A DNA stretch of 64,000 nucleotides from DASYRM01 sp036004405 (GCA_036004405.1 DASYRM010000113.1:1-64000); one strand, 5' to 3'. Shown: positions 50,120 through 59,296, counted from the first letter of the stretch. The notes: generated by a model not told the origin, from the letters alone. Program-made: numbers and translations.

Positions 50120-51100
50120 CTACCTCCGGTAGTTGTCTTTCCACTCCTGGCTCCACGTGCGCCAGAGTGAGGTGGTGCCGAGCCCGAGCGCGTCCCACCA
50201 CGCGTCGAGCATCCGGCGGTCGTCCGCCCGGATACCGTCGCGCGTGACGCCGGTGGGCGGCGGCACGAACGAGGCGAGGCGGTCGAAGACACGATCACGA
50301 TCAGGAGCCGGCACGCGCGACAGCAGATGCCACAACGTCACCTCGTCGCGCTCCTCCGATTGGTCGAGCACGAGCGTGAGCGCCTGTGAGGAGTCCGCGC
50401 CGGGGCTGAAGTCGAGAAGCGCCAGCGCCTGCTGGTAGGCCAGTGTCGTACGCTCGCTGTACGGCGTCCCGGGTCCGATGCGCGGGCGGGTCACCGCGGC
50501 GAAGCCGGCGGGGATGAACGATTCGCGATCCCCCGTCGAGAAGCCCACCCAGCCGACGAGCACGGTCACGAGTCCGCCGCCGTCTTCGTCCACCGTGAGG
50601 GTGTAGGCGCAGCCGAGATCCACCGCCAGCGTGGACGGTGTTTCGACGAAGAACTGGTTGGGCGGCGCCCAGATCGTCGCGTGCATCGTCCCGCGCGCCA
50701 GCTCCATCCGGTGATGCCCGGTGCGCGAGTCGAGCAGCCGCACGCGGGCGCCGGGCTCGACGGTGACGGTGCCGATGTCGGCGACCGCCATGGTCGCTTG
50801 CCCCGCGCTGGTGTCGAGCCAGGCGCCGATGGGAAGCGACGAGCGGCCGCCCGCGGTCGTGACCTGCCAGGCCGGCGTCGAGCGCCGGAGTATCAGCGCC
50901 AGCACCAGCCCGCCGACGACGAGCGCCAGGCTCGCCGCGATGAGCAGGGCGCTCCTGCCGTAGCGGTTGCGGACCTCGGCCGGGCGCCGCAGATCGAGCG
51001 GTGGGGGCGGCATGCTCTGGGCGAACACCCCGAGGGTGCGCTCGAGACGGTCGACCTCCGGATCGACGTCGCCGCCCTTGTCCCAGAGGTGGTCGCTCAT
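50120..51100 (-). CDS. FecR-like membrane protein, probable anti-sigma factor
   Basis: A 326-residue protein with a cytoplasmic N-terminus of about 50 residues, one membrane helix (about 50-70, ALLIAASLALVVGGLVLALI) and a periplasmic FecR-like beta domain (GTVTVEPGARVRLLDSR, MELARGTMHATIWAPPNQFFVETPS, VTVLVGWVGF). Located directly after the ECF sigma gene with a 4-base overlap, it is well placed to sequester the sigma factor and release it on a signal. The last 100 residues are unique. Confidence 0.8.
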   Translation of the reverse strand: MSDHLWDKGGDVDPEVDRLERTLGVFAQSMPPPPLDLRRPAEVRNRYGRSALLIAASLALVVGGLVLALILRRSTPAWQVTTAGGRSSLPIGAWLDTSAGQATMAVADIGTVTVEPGARVRLLDSRTGHHRMELARGTMHATIWAPPNQFFVETPSTLAVDLGCAYTLTVDEDGGGLVTVLVGWVGFSTGDRESFIPAGFAAVTRPRIGPGTPYSERTTLAYQQALALLDFSPGADSSQALTLVLDQSEERDEVTLWHLLSRVPAPDRDRVFDRLASFVPPPTGVTRDGIRADDRRMLDAWWDALGLGTTSLWRTWSQEWKDNYRR

Positions 51101-51630
51101 GACAGCTTCTCGCGCAGCAACTTCATGCCACGGTGGAGGTTCACGCGCACCGACGCGGGCGTGAGCCCGGTGCGTTCGGCGATCTCGGCGCCGGTCATGC
51201 CCTCGACCAGTCGGAGCACGAGCGTCTCGGAGTAGGCCTCCGGCAGCGAGCGGATGGTGTCGAGAATCGCCAGCGCTTCAAGCCTCTCGTGGCTCTGTGA
51301 GGGGACCGCCGTTTCAGTTAGCGGGCTCACCGGCGCCAGCCGCCGCCAGCGATCGGTGGCGCGATGTCGCGCAATCGCGGCCAGCCAGCCCCCGAAGGCG
51401 GCCGGTTCGCGCAGCTCGGTGATGCGCTCGAGAGCCGCCACGAACACGTCCTGCACCACGTCATCCACCTCGGTTCGCGCGATACGGGCCAGGACCACGC
51501 CGTGCACCATCCGCGCAAAGCGCTGATAGAGCTCGGCAAAGGCCTCTTGGTCGCCCGCTTGGGCGCTCCGGACCAGTCGGGCGATGTCGGTCAATCGCGA
51601 TTCAAAGAGAAGGACGGCCGGGACGGCCAT
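51097..51630 (-). CDS. ECF-type RNA polymerase sigma factor
   Basis: A 177-residue sigma-70 family ECF factor. Region 2 is visible as FAELYQRFARMVHGVVLARI and DDVVQDVFVAALERITELR; region 4 as LPEAYSETLVLRLVEGMTGAEIAERTGLTP, in part YSETLVLRLVEGMTGAEIAE, and SVRVNLHRGMKLLREKL. It directs polymerase to a specific promoter set, presumably including its own operon. It overlaps the FecR-like gene by 4 bases. Fifteen bases separate it from a divergent small zinc-ribbon gene. Confidence 0.94.
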   Translation of the reverse strand: MAVPAVLLFESRLTDIARLVRSAQAGDQEAFAELYQRFARMVHGVVLARIARTEVDDVVQDVFVAALERITELREPAAFGGWLAAIARHRATDRWRRLAPVSPLTETAVPSQSHERLEALAILDTIRSLPEAYSETLVLRLVEGMTGAEIAERTGLTPASVRVNLHRGMKLLREKLS

Positions 51631-51645
51631 CTGTTAACCTCCACC

Positions 51646-51930
51646 GTGCCCGCCATCACCTGCGGCCTCTGTCGCAAGAGCTTCGAAGCCGGACCCGAAC
51701 ACTGTCCGTACTGCCATCTCCGAGTCCCGGGGGCGCCGTTACGTCCCGCGCCGGCCAAGCGGGCAGCGCCACAGCGGCCGGCGCCGCGACGCAGTGCCGG
51801 CTCCTCGCGTACCGCGAGTGCCGCCTCCTCACGTCCGGCGAAACCAGCGGGACAGTGTCCCGCCTGTTCCCATGACATCACCAGTCAGGACACCTGGTGC
51901 AAGTGGTGTCACTGGCCGGTCAATCGGTGA
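51646..51930 (+). CDS. Small double zinc-ribbon protein
   Basis: A 94-residue protein with two CxxC-based zinc ribbons joined by an Ala/Arg/Pro-rich linker: CGLC at 6-9 with CPYC at 20-23, and CPAC near residue 73 with CKWC near residue 87. The GTG at 51646 gives MPAITCGLCRKSF; there is no good ribosome-binding site, so the start could differ. No function can be assigned. It is divergent from the sigma factor gene and 16 bases upstream of another small gene. Confidence 0.6.
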   Translation: MPAITCGLCRKSFEAGPEHCPYCHLRVPGAPLRPAPAKRAAPQRPAPRRSAGSSRTASAASSRPAKPAGQCPACSHDITSQDTWCKWCHWPVNR

Positions 51931-51946
51931 CGAAGGAGGATCACGA

Positions 51947-52135
51947 ATGAAGACGCAAGCCGCCGGTGCGGGAGGCCCTGCCCGGACGGCGGATGCTGCG
52001 CCGCGCGCCGAGCTGGTCAAGAGCGGCGGCAAATGGCTGATCAAGCGCCGCTACATCAGCTCCGACAGCGGCCTGGCGGATCGTTTCGACAAGACCTTCA
52101 CGCAGCGGAACAATCCGCTCGACTGGGACAAGTGA
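51947..52135 (+). CDS. Small hypothetical protein, 62 residues
   Basis: A 62-residue protein with a perfect AAGGAGG ribosome-binding site 9 bases before the ATG, a strong sign that it is real. The sequence has an Ala/Gly-rich N-terminus and a basic centre (AELVKSGGKWLIKRRYISSD), then RFDKTFTQRNNPLDWDK. There is no signal peptide, helix or cysteine motif. I do not recognise the family. It ends 2 bases before the convergent PQQ-type gene. Confidence 0.65.
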   Translation: MKTQAAGAGGPARTADAAPRAELVKSGGKWLIKRRYISSDSGLADRFDKTFTQRNNPLDWDK

Positions 52136-52137
52136 GG

Positions 52138-54111
52138 TCAGCGCGGCAACGCGAACGTCTTCACCGTTCCGCCCGCGACGACCGCGACGTACTGCCGCCG
52201 GTCCGAGCCCAGATAGCTCATTGGCTGCATCGTCGCCGTAGCGCCGAGGTCCACGCTCCACAGTTCTTTGCCGCTCGTCGAGTCGAACGCCCGGAGCCTC
52301 CGGTCCGCCAGCGCGCCGTAGAAGAGCAGGCCGCCGGCCGTGGCCGTCGGGCCTGCGAAACCGCCGGCCAGCCCCGTGTTCTGTTTGCCGGCCGGTAGAC
52401 GCTCGGCGACGCCGACCGTCGTCTGCCAGAGAATCTCGCCGGTGTTTGCGTCGACGGCATTGAGCTGTCCCCACGGTGGCCGCTGGCACGGGTAGTTGCC
52501 CAGCCCCTCGCCGGCCGACGCCGAGAACGTGAAGAACGGCCCCGGCCCGTTCACGCTCGCGCGCGTGTACGGCAGGTTCGACTGGGCCTCGTCGAAGGCG
52601 TAGTTCACGCCCGGCTTCTTCTTCTCGACCCAGCCGATCTGCCCCTGGTTCTGCGTGTAGACGAACACGTACCCGCGCTGCTGGTCGGTGGCCATGCCGC
52701 CCCAGTTGGTGCCGCCCGTCGCGCCCGGAAAGATGATCGACGAGCGGGGCGGAGTGCCCTCCTCGTGGAGGAGGAACGGTGTGAAGGGACCCGCGTTGTA
52801 GAACCCGCCGCTCTTCTCGTACAGCGCCCTGCAGTTGGCGGCGTGCGCCGGCGTCGTGTCCTCGGCCGTCACCAGATCTTCGTAGCTGAAGCTCATACGG
52901 GCGAGCGCCCTCGGCTTGCGCGGAAACGGCTGCGTCGGTGCGTACCATTCGCCGGGCACGTCGCCCTTTGCCACGGGACGCTCGTCGACGCCGAAGATCG
53001 GCTTGCCGTTCCGGCGATCGAGGATGAACATCCAGCCGGACTTGCCGATCTGCGCGAGCGCCGGGATCCGCTGCCCGTCGCGCGTGATCTCGAGCAGCAC
53101 GGGCGCCGGTGGATTGTCGAAGTCCCAGATGTCGTGGTGCACGAGCTGAAAGTGCCAGCGGTACACGCCGCTGTCTCCGTCGATGGCGACGATCGAGTTC
53201 CCGAACAGGTTGTCGCCCGGACGGTCGCCGCCGTAGTAGTTGGACGCGGGGCCAGAGATCGGGAGATAGAGCAGGCCGAGCTGCTCGTCGGCCGTCATGT
53301 GGTGGTTCCAGATGTTCGTGCCGGAGCGGTCCTTCCACCCGTCGTTGAGCCAGGTCTCGTGACCTGTCTCGCCTGGGCGGGGCACGCTGTGAAACGTCCA
53401 TTTCAACTTGCCGGTGATCGCGTCGAAACCGCGCGTGTCGCCCGGTGTGTTGGGATCCTGCGGCGTTTCGAGGGTACTGGCCCCCAGGGCGAGCACGTTC
53501 TTGAACACCACCGGTACGCCGCTCCATCCGACGCTCCCAAGGTCGGTCACACCGTTCTGGCCGAATCCCGCCGCCGGCTTGCCGGTAGCCGCGTCGAGGG
53601 CGACGAGGTAGTTCCCCGACTGGCCTCTCGTCGTGAAGACGATGCGCGGTCCCACGGTGCCGTTCCCGGCCCAGTAGTTGATGCCGCGGTTCGACGCCGC
53701 CCCGGTCGTCACCGTGTACCGCCACACTTCTTTGCCGGTGGCACCGTCGATCGCTACGACCACGTTGCCGGCCGGGACGTACATCACGCCGTTCACGACG
53801 ACCGGCACGACCTGGGCACCCACGCCGCCGCCCGCGCCGCGCCCGCCGCCACGCCCTGCGCCGCCCGCACGGCCCGCCGGTCCAGGGCCGGCGCCTGGCG
53901 GCGGCTCCACCGCCGTCGTGAACGTCCACGCCGGCTGCAGCCTGGTGACGTTGGTGGCGTTGATCTGATCGAGCGGGACGTACCGCGTGCTTCCCGAGTC
54001 GCGATTGAAGTGTGGCCAGTCGCCGGGCGCCGCCTGCTGCGCCGACGGCGTGGCGGCGGTCATGATGAAAACGGTCACCGCAGCGGCCACGCCCAGAATC
54101 ACCTTGCGCAT
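52138..54111 (-). CDS. PQQ-type beta-propeller dehydrogenase (quinoprotein-like)
   Basis: A 657-residue periplasmic protein built of PQQ-type WD-like repeats, each closing with motifs such as DGATGKEVWRYTV, DAITGKLKWTFHS, DANTGEILWQTTV and DSTSGKELWSVDL. HDIWDFDNP and GATGGTNWGGMATD match the quinoprotein glucose/alcohol dehydrogenase family. A signal peptide occupies about 1-26 (ending PSAQQA). Residues about 72-100 are a Gly/Arg/Pro-rich insertion. GAGGATTG precedes the ATG at 54111. The substrate is unknown; no cytochrome domain or PQQ synthesis genes are in the window. Confidence 0.88.
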   Translation of the reverse strand: MRKVILGVAAAVTVFIMTAATPSAQQAAPGDWPHFNRDSGSTRYVPLDQINATNVTRLQPAWTFTTAVEPPPGAGPGPAGRAGGAGRGGGRGAGGGVGAQVVPVVVNGVMYVPAGNVVVAIDGATGKEVWRYTVTTGAASNRGINYWAGNGTVGPRIVFTTRGQSGNYLVALDAATGKPAAGFGQNGVTDLGSVGWSGVPVVFKNVLALGASTLETPQDPNTPGDTRGFDAITGKLKWTFHSVPRPGETGHETWLNDGWKDRSGTNIWNHHMTADEQLGLLYLPISGPASNYYGGDRPGDNLFGNSIVAIDGDSGVYRWHFQLVHHDIWDFDNPPAPVLLEITRDGQRIPALAQIGKSGWMFILDRRNGKPIFGVDERPVAKGDVPGEWYAPTQPFPRKPRALARMSFSYEDLVTAEDTTPAHAANCRALYEKSGGFYNAGPFTPFLLHEEGTPPRSSIIFPGATGGTNWGGMATDQQRGYVFVYTQNQGQIGWVEKKKPGVNYAFDEAQSNLPYTRASVNGPGPFFTFSASAGEGLGNYPCQRPPWGQLNAVDANTGEILWQTTVGVAERLPAGKQNTGLAGGFAGPTATAGGLLFYGALADRRLRAFDSTSGKELWSVDLGATATMQPMSYLGSDRRQYVAVVAGGTVKTFALPR

Positions 54112-54170
54112 CAATCCTCTCCCGGCGCCCGCGCACGCGCGGGCAATCATGTAGTCTGCCTCGTGATCCT

Positions 54171-54917
54171 ATGCCAACCCTGACCCCCCTGCAGTGGACG
54201 CTCGCCCTCGCCGGCGCGCTCGGCATGGGCATCTCCAAGGCCGGCTTCCCGGGCATGAGCCTGGTGCACGTGATCGTCTTCGCGCTGGTTTTCGGCGCGC
54301 GAAATTCCACCGGCATCATCCTGCCGATGCTGATCGCCGCCGACGTCTTTGCCGTGCGGGCGTTCCGCCAGCACGCCCGATGGATCTACATCCGCCGGAT
54401 GCTTCCGGCCACCGTCGTCGGCATCGTGGCCGGCTTCGCGCTCATGGGGCGCCTCGACGACAGGGCGTTTGCGCCGCTTATCGGCGTCATCGTCCTGGTG
54501 CTGACCGTGCTGCAGGCCGGCCGGATGACGAGACCCGATCTGCTCGCCGACGTGCCGCACTCGCATGCGTTCGCCTGGACGATGGGTCTGCTGGCGGGGA
54601 TCACCACCATGGTCGCCAACGCGGCGGGACCGATCATGACGCTCTACGCGCTGTCGGTGTCGCTGCCGAAGTTCGAGCTGGTGGGAACCCTCGCCTGGTT
54701 CTTCTTCATCGTGAACCTGGTGAAGGTGCCATTCAGCGTCTGGCTCGGCCTGATACGGACGGACACACTGACGCTCAATCTGGTGCTGGTGCCCGTCGTG
54801 TTCGCCGGCATCGCGATCGGCCGATGGCTGACGCACCGGGTCCCGCAACGCCTCTTCGACAGCCTGCTGCTGGCGTTTGCCTTCGTGGCCGCGCTGCGCC
54901 TCGTCGGGGCCTGGTAG
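54171..54917 (+). CDS. TauE/SafE (TSUP) family membrane permease
   Basis: A 248-residue membrane protein with about eight hydrophobic helices in two related halves. The first helix start LALAGALGMGISKAGFPG and the second-half TMVANAAGPIMTLYALSV are the paired TSUP motifs. Members export or import sulfur compounds such as sulfite, sulfoacetate or thiosulfate. The substrate is not predictable. It is divergent from the quinoprotein gene, 59 bases away. Confidence 0.9.
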   Translation: MPTLTPLQWTLALAGALGMGISKAGFPGMSLVHVIVFALVFGARNSTGIILPMLIAADVFAVRAFRQHARWIYIRRMLPATVVGIVAGFALMGRLDDRAFAPLIGVIVLVLTVLQAGRMTRPDLLADVPHSHAFAWTMGLLAGITTMVANAAGPIMTLYALSVSLPKFELVGTLAWFFFIVNLVKVPFSVWLGLIRTDTLTLNLVLVPVVFAGIAIGRWLTHRVPQRLFDSLLLAFAFVAALRLVGAW

Positions 54918-54940
54918 CGGCGGAATAGAGCCCGTGACGC

Positions 54941-56035
54941 TCAGAGGCCGCGAGTCAGCCGGTCATACACCGCGCTCGTGCCCTCCACCATGTGCTCGAC
55001 GGTGAAGCGCTCCCGTGCCCGCGCGAGGGCGGCCTCGCCCATCCTGGCGCGCAGGCCGTCGTCTTTCAGGAGCAGCACCAGCTTGTTGGCCATCGCCGTG
55101 TGGTCGCGCGGCGGCACCAGGAAGCCGGTCACGCCGTCGACCATCACCTCGGGGATGCCGCCGGCCGTTGTCGCCACTGCCGCCTTCGAGGCCGCCATTG
55201 CATCCACGAGCGCGGTGCACATGCCCTCGCTCACCGAGCTCATCGCGAAGACGTCGAAGCCCTTGGTGAGCTCGAGCGCGTTGGCGCGGAACCCCGCCAG
55301 GAAGACATGCCGCTCGAGGTGCATGTCCCTGATCTGGCGTTCGAGCTTTTCGCGCAGCTCGCCCTCGCCGAGGATTACGAACCGCGCGTCGGGCACCTGC
55401 CTCACCACGATGGCCGCCGCGTCGATCAGGTGCTGCTGCCCCTTGTGCGGCACGAGCGCCGCGACATTGCCGACGATCGGCGCGTGCGTCGGCAGGTAGA
55501 GCTCCGCGTGCACGCTGGCGGCGCGCAGGTTGACGATCCGCTCGACGTCCACGCCCTCGTTGACGATGGTGGTCTTCTCGCGAGGGATGCCGTCGGCCAC
55601 CAGGCGGTCGCGAATTGCCGTGGAGTTGGCGATGAAGCAGTCCACCTGGCTGTATTTCCAGCGCGAGAACGAGTGGTGCGCGATGCGGAACTCGACCCGC
55701 CGAGAGGCCACGAGCGGCGGCCGTGGCTTGGGTGACGAGATCGACAGGGCCGTGGCGGCCATGGCCACCGCATGCGGATCGTGCGCCTGCAGGATGTCGG
55801 GCCGGAGCTGCCGGATGACGCGCGACAGCCGCCACGCCGCCGCCAGATCGATCTCGTGCATCGGCGCCAGCGGGATGAGGTCGAGCCCTTCCGACATACG
55901 GCGGTACAGCTCGCCCTCCGGATGCGCCACCAGCGCGGCCCGCTGATCGAGCTGGCGCAGCCCCATCACCGTGTACATCACTTGACTCTGGCCACCTCGC
56001 CACGTGCGGGCCGTGTCGATGTGCAGCGAAAACAT
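54941..56035 (-). CDS. Glycosyltransferase family 4 (GT-B fold)
   Basis: A 364-residue nucleotide-sugar-dependent glycosyltransferase. The N-terminal domain begins FSLHIDTARTWRGGQSQVMY with the acceptor-side Gly-Gly. The C-terminal domain has VPHKGQQHLIDA, FVILGEGELREKLE, VFLAGFRANALELTKGFDVF and the donor-binding SSVSEGMCTALVDAMAASKA, giving the E-x7-E type motif. It likely acts in lipopolysaccharide or exopolysaccharide assembly, in tandem with the GT2 gene 4 bases upstream. Confidence 0.92.
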   Translation of the reverse strand: MFSLHIDTARTWRGGQSQVMYTVMGLRQLDQRAALVAHPEGELYRRMSEGLDLIPLAPMHEIDLAAAWRLSRVIRQLRPDILQAHDPHAVAMAATALSISSPKPRPPLVASRRVEFRIAHHSFSRWKYSQVDCFIANSTAIRDRLVADGIPREKTTIVNEGVDVERIVNLRAASVHAELYLPTHAPIVGNVAALVPHKGQQHLIDAAAIVVRQVPDARFVILGEGELREKLERQIRDMHLERHVFLAGFRANALELTKGFDVFAMSSVSEGMCTALVDAMAASKAAVATTAGGIPEVMVDGVTGFLVPPRDHTAMANKLVLLLKDDGLRARMGEAALARARERFTVEHMVEGTSAVYDRLTRGL

Positions 56036-56039
56036 CGCG

Positions 56040-56819
56040 CTATCTGTCGGTGGTCTCGTGGCCGCGTGCGTGGATGGTGCGCTGCAGCTCCCACAGCTTG
56101 GCGAACTTCAGAAACACCGAATACGCGTTCACCATCGACAGCACCAGTCCGACCGAGCCGTCGAGCACTCCGCGCCGGAGGATGTAGTTGCGAAGGAACG
56201 CCGCCGGCGCCTGCACGACCAGATCGAGCGCGCCCGCCCGGCGGCCGCGCTCGTACATCTGCCGGGCCGCCAGCGTGGAGTAGGCGTTGATCCGATCGAG
56301 ATGATCGCTGAGGTCTGTGTACGAGTAGTGCTGCAGCTCCTGGGTGAGCCGGCCCACGGATCCGATGGCCGTCACCGATTCGTGGACGTAGTGACCGGCC
56401 CACCGCGCCGCGCGGCGGTCGTAGAGGCGAGACTGATAGTCGGGATAGAAGTCGGTGGTGCGGATCCAGCGCCCCAGGTGAAAGGTGACGCGGGGCACCT
56501 TGTAGGCGACATGCGGCGGGTCGCTGCCCAGCAGGCCTTTGATCTCGTGGGCCAGCCCGGGCGTGACGCGTTCGTCGGCGTCGAGCGAGAAGATCCAGTC
56601 GTTGGCGGCCAGGCTGGCCGCGAAGTTCTTCTGATCCACCCAGCCGGTCCAGGTCCGCGACTCGACGCGCACCCCCTTGGCGGCCGCCAGCGTCACCGTG
56701 TCGTCGCTGCTGCCGCTGTCGACGACGATGATCTCGTCGGCCCACGACGCGCTGTCGATGGCCGCGCCGATATGGGCCGCCTCGTTCTTGGTGATGATGG
56801 TCACCGTCACGCGCGGCAC
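56040..56819 (-). CDS. Glycosyltransferase family 2 (WaaE/KdtX-like)
   Basis: A 259-residue GT-A enzyme. VTIITKNEAAHIGAAIDSAS and EIIVVDSGSSDDTVTLA form the nucleotide-binding part, SLDADERVTPGL has the DxD, and TDFYPDYQSRLYDRRAARW with GHYVHESV matches the LPS-core beta-1,4-glucosyltransferase WaaE group. The start is a GTG at 56819. With the following GT4 gene it probably adds core sugars to lipid A or builds a surface glycan. Confidence 0.92.
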   Translation of the reverse strand: MPRVTVTIITKNEAAHIGAAIDSASWADEIIVVDSGSSDDTVTLAAAKGVRVESRTWTGWVDQKNFAASLAANDWIFSLDADERVTPGLAHEIKGLLGSDPPHVAYKVPRVTFHLGRWIRTTDFYPDYQSRLYDRRAARWAGHYVHESVTAIGSVGRLTQELQHYSYTDLSDHLDRINAYSTLAARQMYERGRRAGALDLVVQAPAAFLRNYILRRGVLDGSVGLVLSMVNAYSVFLKFAKLWELQRTIHARGHETTDR

Positions 56820-56833
56820 GGGGGCGATCTTAC

Positions 56834-56927
56834 AAGGCTTTGGGCCTTGGGCCTTTGGCCTTGGGGCTGGTGGTCTTCAGGCCCGCCAAGCCTAAGGTCC
56901 AAGGCCTAAGGCCTCAGGCCTAAGGCC
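56834..56927. repeat. AAGGCCT-rich low-complexity inverted repeat
   Basis: The spacer between the GT2 gene and the TolC-like gene contains two blocks of GGCCTT/AAGGCC-type units: 56834-56865 (AAGGCTTTGGGCCTTGGGCC and on) and 56888-56927 (AAGGCCTAAGGCCTCAGGCC and on). The blocks are broadly complementary and could fold into one imperfect hairpin. It looks like an expanded simple repeat; no coding potential is evident. Confidence 0.6.
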
Positions 56928-56931
56928 GTCA

Positions 56932-58608
56932 TCACCGCGGAGCGGTGGCGGTGAGTGGCACTTCCTGGACGGTCTCGAGGTCGACGACCGACTGGTTGTA
57001 GTCGAGGATGGCCTTGAGCTCGTTGTTGCGCGCGAGCGCGAGGTCGCGCTGCGCCTGGAAGACGATGAAGCTCGTGGACGTGCCGGCCGCGAACTTGCGC
57101 TGCTCGGCCTCGAGCCGGCGCTCGGCGAACGAGCGCGCCGCGCGCGTGGTTTCCACGCGCTTCTGGTTCGTCTGCACCTGCCGCGCCGCCTCGCGCACCT
57201 GCGTGGACACCTGCAGCTGCTGGTTCTTCAGCTGCGTCTGCGCCTGGCTGAACTCGATGCGCGCGCGTGCGAGGTTCGCCTCCTGCTGGCTGGCGCCGAT
57301 CGGATAGCTGATGTTGAGCTGCGCGGTCCACTGCGGATAGCGATTGGCGAAGAGGTCGCCAAGCGTTGCGCCGTAGCTGCGTCCCACCGTGTCGATCACC
57401 GAGCCGGACCCCGGACCAAAGGGACCGGGTCCGCGAATCAGGTTCAGACCGCCAAGACCGGTCAGCCCGTAGTCGAACTGGGCACTCACGTCCGGCAGTG
57501 TCTGATTGCGCAGGTAGCGGATGTTGACGTCGTTGACCTCGAGCGACTTCGACTGGCGCTGCAGGTCGGTGCGCTTCTGGAGCGCGTTGCGCACCGCGCC
57601 GTCGGTGTCCACGCTAATGGGCTGGAAGGGCGGCAGATCGACCGCTTCGATGGTCATCGTCCAGAAGTCGGGCGCGGATGGATCAAACACCAGCGCTCGC
57701 AGGTTGTCTTCCGCCGTCTTGATCGCGGCCTCGGCGACAATCACGGCCTCCTCGCGGGTGGCCACTTCGGACTCGGCCTCGACGATGTCGATCGGCGGCG
57801 TGGTGCCGATCTCGACGCGCGCGCGTGTGTCGCGGAGCGACTGCTGCGCCAGCTCGAGCGACTGGCGCTGCACCGACAGCGAGGCGGTGGCGTAGGCCAG
57901 GTTCCAGTAGGCGTTGCGCACCGTGCGCATGGTGGTGGCCACGGTCTGCTGGAGCTCGATGTCCGAAATCTCGCGGTTCTTGAGGCTGACGGACACCTGC
58001 TGGCGCAGCGAGTCGATGCCGAAGTTGCGCATCAGCGGCTGCACCGCGCTGAAGGACAGCCCCGAACGCACTTGCGGCGAGAACGTGGAGAAGTTGCTGT
58101 TGGTCGTCGACCGCGAGCCGTCCCACGAGGCACTGTAGTTGCCGCCCCACGGCGTGTTCTGCTGCAGGCCGGCGGAGTTGCTGAAAGCCGCCTGCGAGGT
58201 CTTGCCGCCCAGGCTGCCGGCCAGGAAGTTGTTGTTCGGCGAGTCCTGGCTGTTCTTCTGGAACGTGTTCGTGAACGAAGGCGCCCACGCGGCCTTGGCC
58301 GAGGCGACTGTGAGGTCCTGCGCTCGCGGGTCGTAGCGCGCGATCTGGATGCCGAGATTGTGCTCGAGCGCCAGCTTGACCGCTTCCTCGATGGTCAACC
58401 GCCGGGTTTGTCCCGGCGCCGCGGGCTGGGCCCCCGCCGCCTGCCCACCCGACGTCGCGGCCTGCGTGAGCAGCGCCGACGTGACTCGTAGATCGAGGTG
58501 CGTGACCGGCACGTACTGCGCGAAAACGGACGCCGGTGTCCCAGGAATGGTCAAGGCCGCGGCCATCAGGCCCAGCAGGTGCCGCGTGTAGACAGACCTC
58601 TTGCGCAT
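56932..58608 (-). CDS. TolC-family outer-membrane efflux protein
   Basis: A 558-residue protein with a signal peptide (about 1-31, ending ASVFAQY). The rest has the helical TolC layout: TIEEAVKLALEHNLGIQIAR starts the first repeat, DLRRQSKSL-like helices and QTQLKNQQLQVSTQVREAAR mark the second, and RKFAAGTSTSFIVFQAQRDL is the family's C-terminal block. It should form a trimeric outer-membrane channel for an efflux or secretion system. The inner-membrane partners are not adjacent. The ATG at 58608 is preferred because the signal peptide follows. Confidence 0.9.
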   Translation of the reverse strand: MRKRSVYTRHLLGLMAAALTIPGTPASVFAQYVPVTHLDLRVTSALLTQAATSGGQAAGAQPAAPGQTRRLTIEEAVKLALEHNLGIQIARYDPRAQDLTVASAKAAWAPSFTNTFQKNSQDSPNNNFLAGSLGGKTSQAAFSNSAGLQQNTPWGGNYSASWDGSRSTTNSNFSTFSPQVRSGLSFSAVQPLMRNFGIDSLRQQVSVSLKNREISDIELQQTVATTMRTVRNAYWNLAYATASLSVQRQSLELAQQSLRDTRARVEIGTTPPIDIVEAESEVATREEAVIVAEAAIKTAEDNLRALVFDPSAPDFWTMTIEAVDLPPFQPISVDTDGAVRNALQKRTDLQRQSKSLEVNDVNIRYLRNQTLPDVSAQFDYGLTGLGGLNLIRGPGPFGPGSGSVIDTVGRSYGATLGDLFANRYPQWTAQLNISYPIGASQQEANLARARIEFSQAQTQLKNQQLQVSTQVREAARQVQTNQKRVETTRAARSFAERRLEAEQRKFAAGTSTSFIVFQAQRDLALARNNELKAILDYNQSVVDLETVQEVPLTATAPR

Positions 58609-58711
58609 AATCAGTGGCTTCTCCGAATGAAACCTAAGACGGACGGTATCGAGTAGATGTTCTGCCGTGCAAACCTGCCGCCGCAAACGCTAGGATACTA
58701 GCCAACCTCGA

Positions 58712-59290
58712 ATGACATCATTGACTTCCAGTCAGGTTCTGGACCTGTTTCGCCGCGTCGGCGCCCTCCTCGAAGGACATTTCAAGCTCTCGTCGGGTCT
58801 GCACAGCCCGGGTTTCATGCAGAGCGCGCTCGTGCTCCAGTATCCCCGCGAGGCCGAGGCGCTGGGGGCGGCCCTGGCCGAGGCCGCGCGACCCCTCAAG
58901 CCGGATGTCGTGATGTCGCCGGCGCTCGGCGGCATCGTCATCGGACAGGAAGTGGCGCGGGCGTTGAACGTGCCGGCCATTTTCGCCGAACGGCAAGACG
59001 CCACCCTGACGCTTCGGCGCGGGTTCAGCCTGGCGGCTGGCGCCCGTGTGTTCGTGGTCGAGGACGTGGTGACCACAGGCGGATCGACGCGCGAGACGAT
59101 GGACGTGGCCACGCGCGCCGGCGGTGTTGTGGTCGGCGCCGGGTCGATCATCGATCGCAGCGGCGGCGACCAGGGGCTGTCGGTGCCGTACTCGTCGCTG
59201 GCGCAGGTGGCGTTCCCCACGTATCAACCAGACGCGTGCCCGCTCTGCGCGGCCGGGTCCACGGCGATCAAACCAGGCTCGCGCGCATAA
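58712..59290 (+). CDS. pyrE: Orotate phosphoribosyltransferase PyrE
   Basis: A 192-residue enzyme converting orotate and PRPP to orotidine monophosphate. The motifs are HFKLSSGLHSPGFMQSALVL, VMSPALGGIVIGQEVARAL, IFAERQDATLTLRRGF and the PRPP loop VFVVEDVVTTGGSTRET, with CPLC near the C-terminus. It is apart from the pyrimidine operon 13 kb upstream and opens a run with truA, uppS, cdsA, dxr and rseP. It is divergent from the TolC-like gene. Confidence 0.94.
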   Translation: MTSLTSSQVLDLFRRVGALLEGHFKLSSGLHSPGFMQSALVLQYPREAEALGAALAEAARPLKPDVVMSPALGGIVIGQEVARALNVPAIFAERQDATLTLRRGFSLAAGARVFVVEDVVTTGGSTRETMDVATRAGGVVVGAGSIIDRSGGDQGLSVPYSSLAQVAFPTYQPDACPLCAAGSTAIKPGSRA

Positions 59291-59296
59291 GAAGGA

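Noticed and set aside
51941..54319. Long frames on both strands overlapping the quinoprotein gene.
   Set aside because: Only the 657-residue frame shows a signal peptide, ribosome-binding site and PQQ-type repeats.
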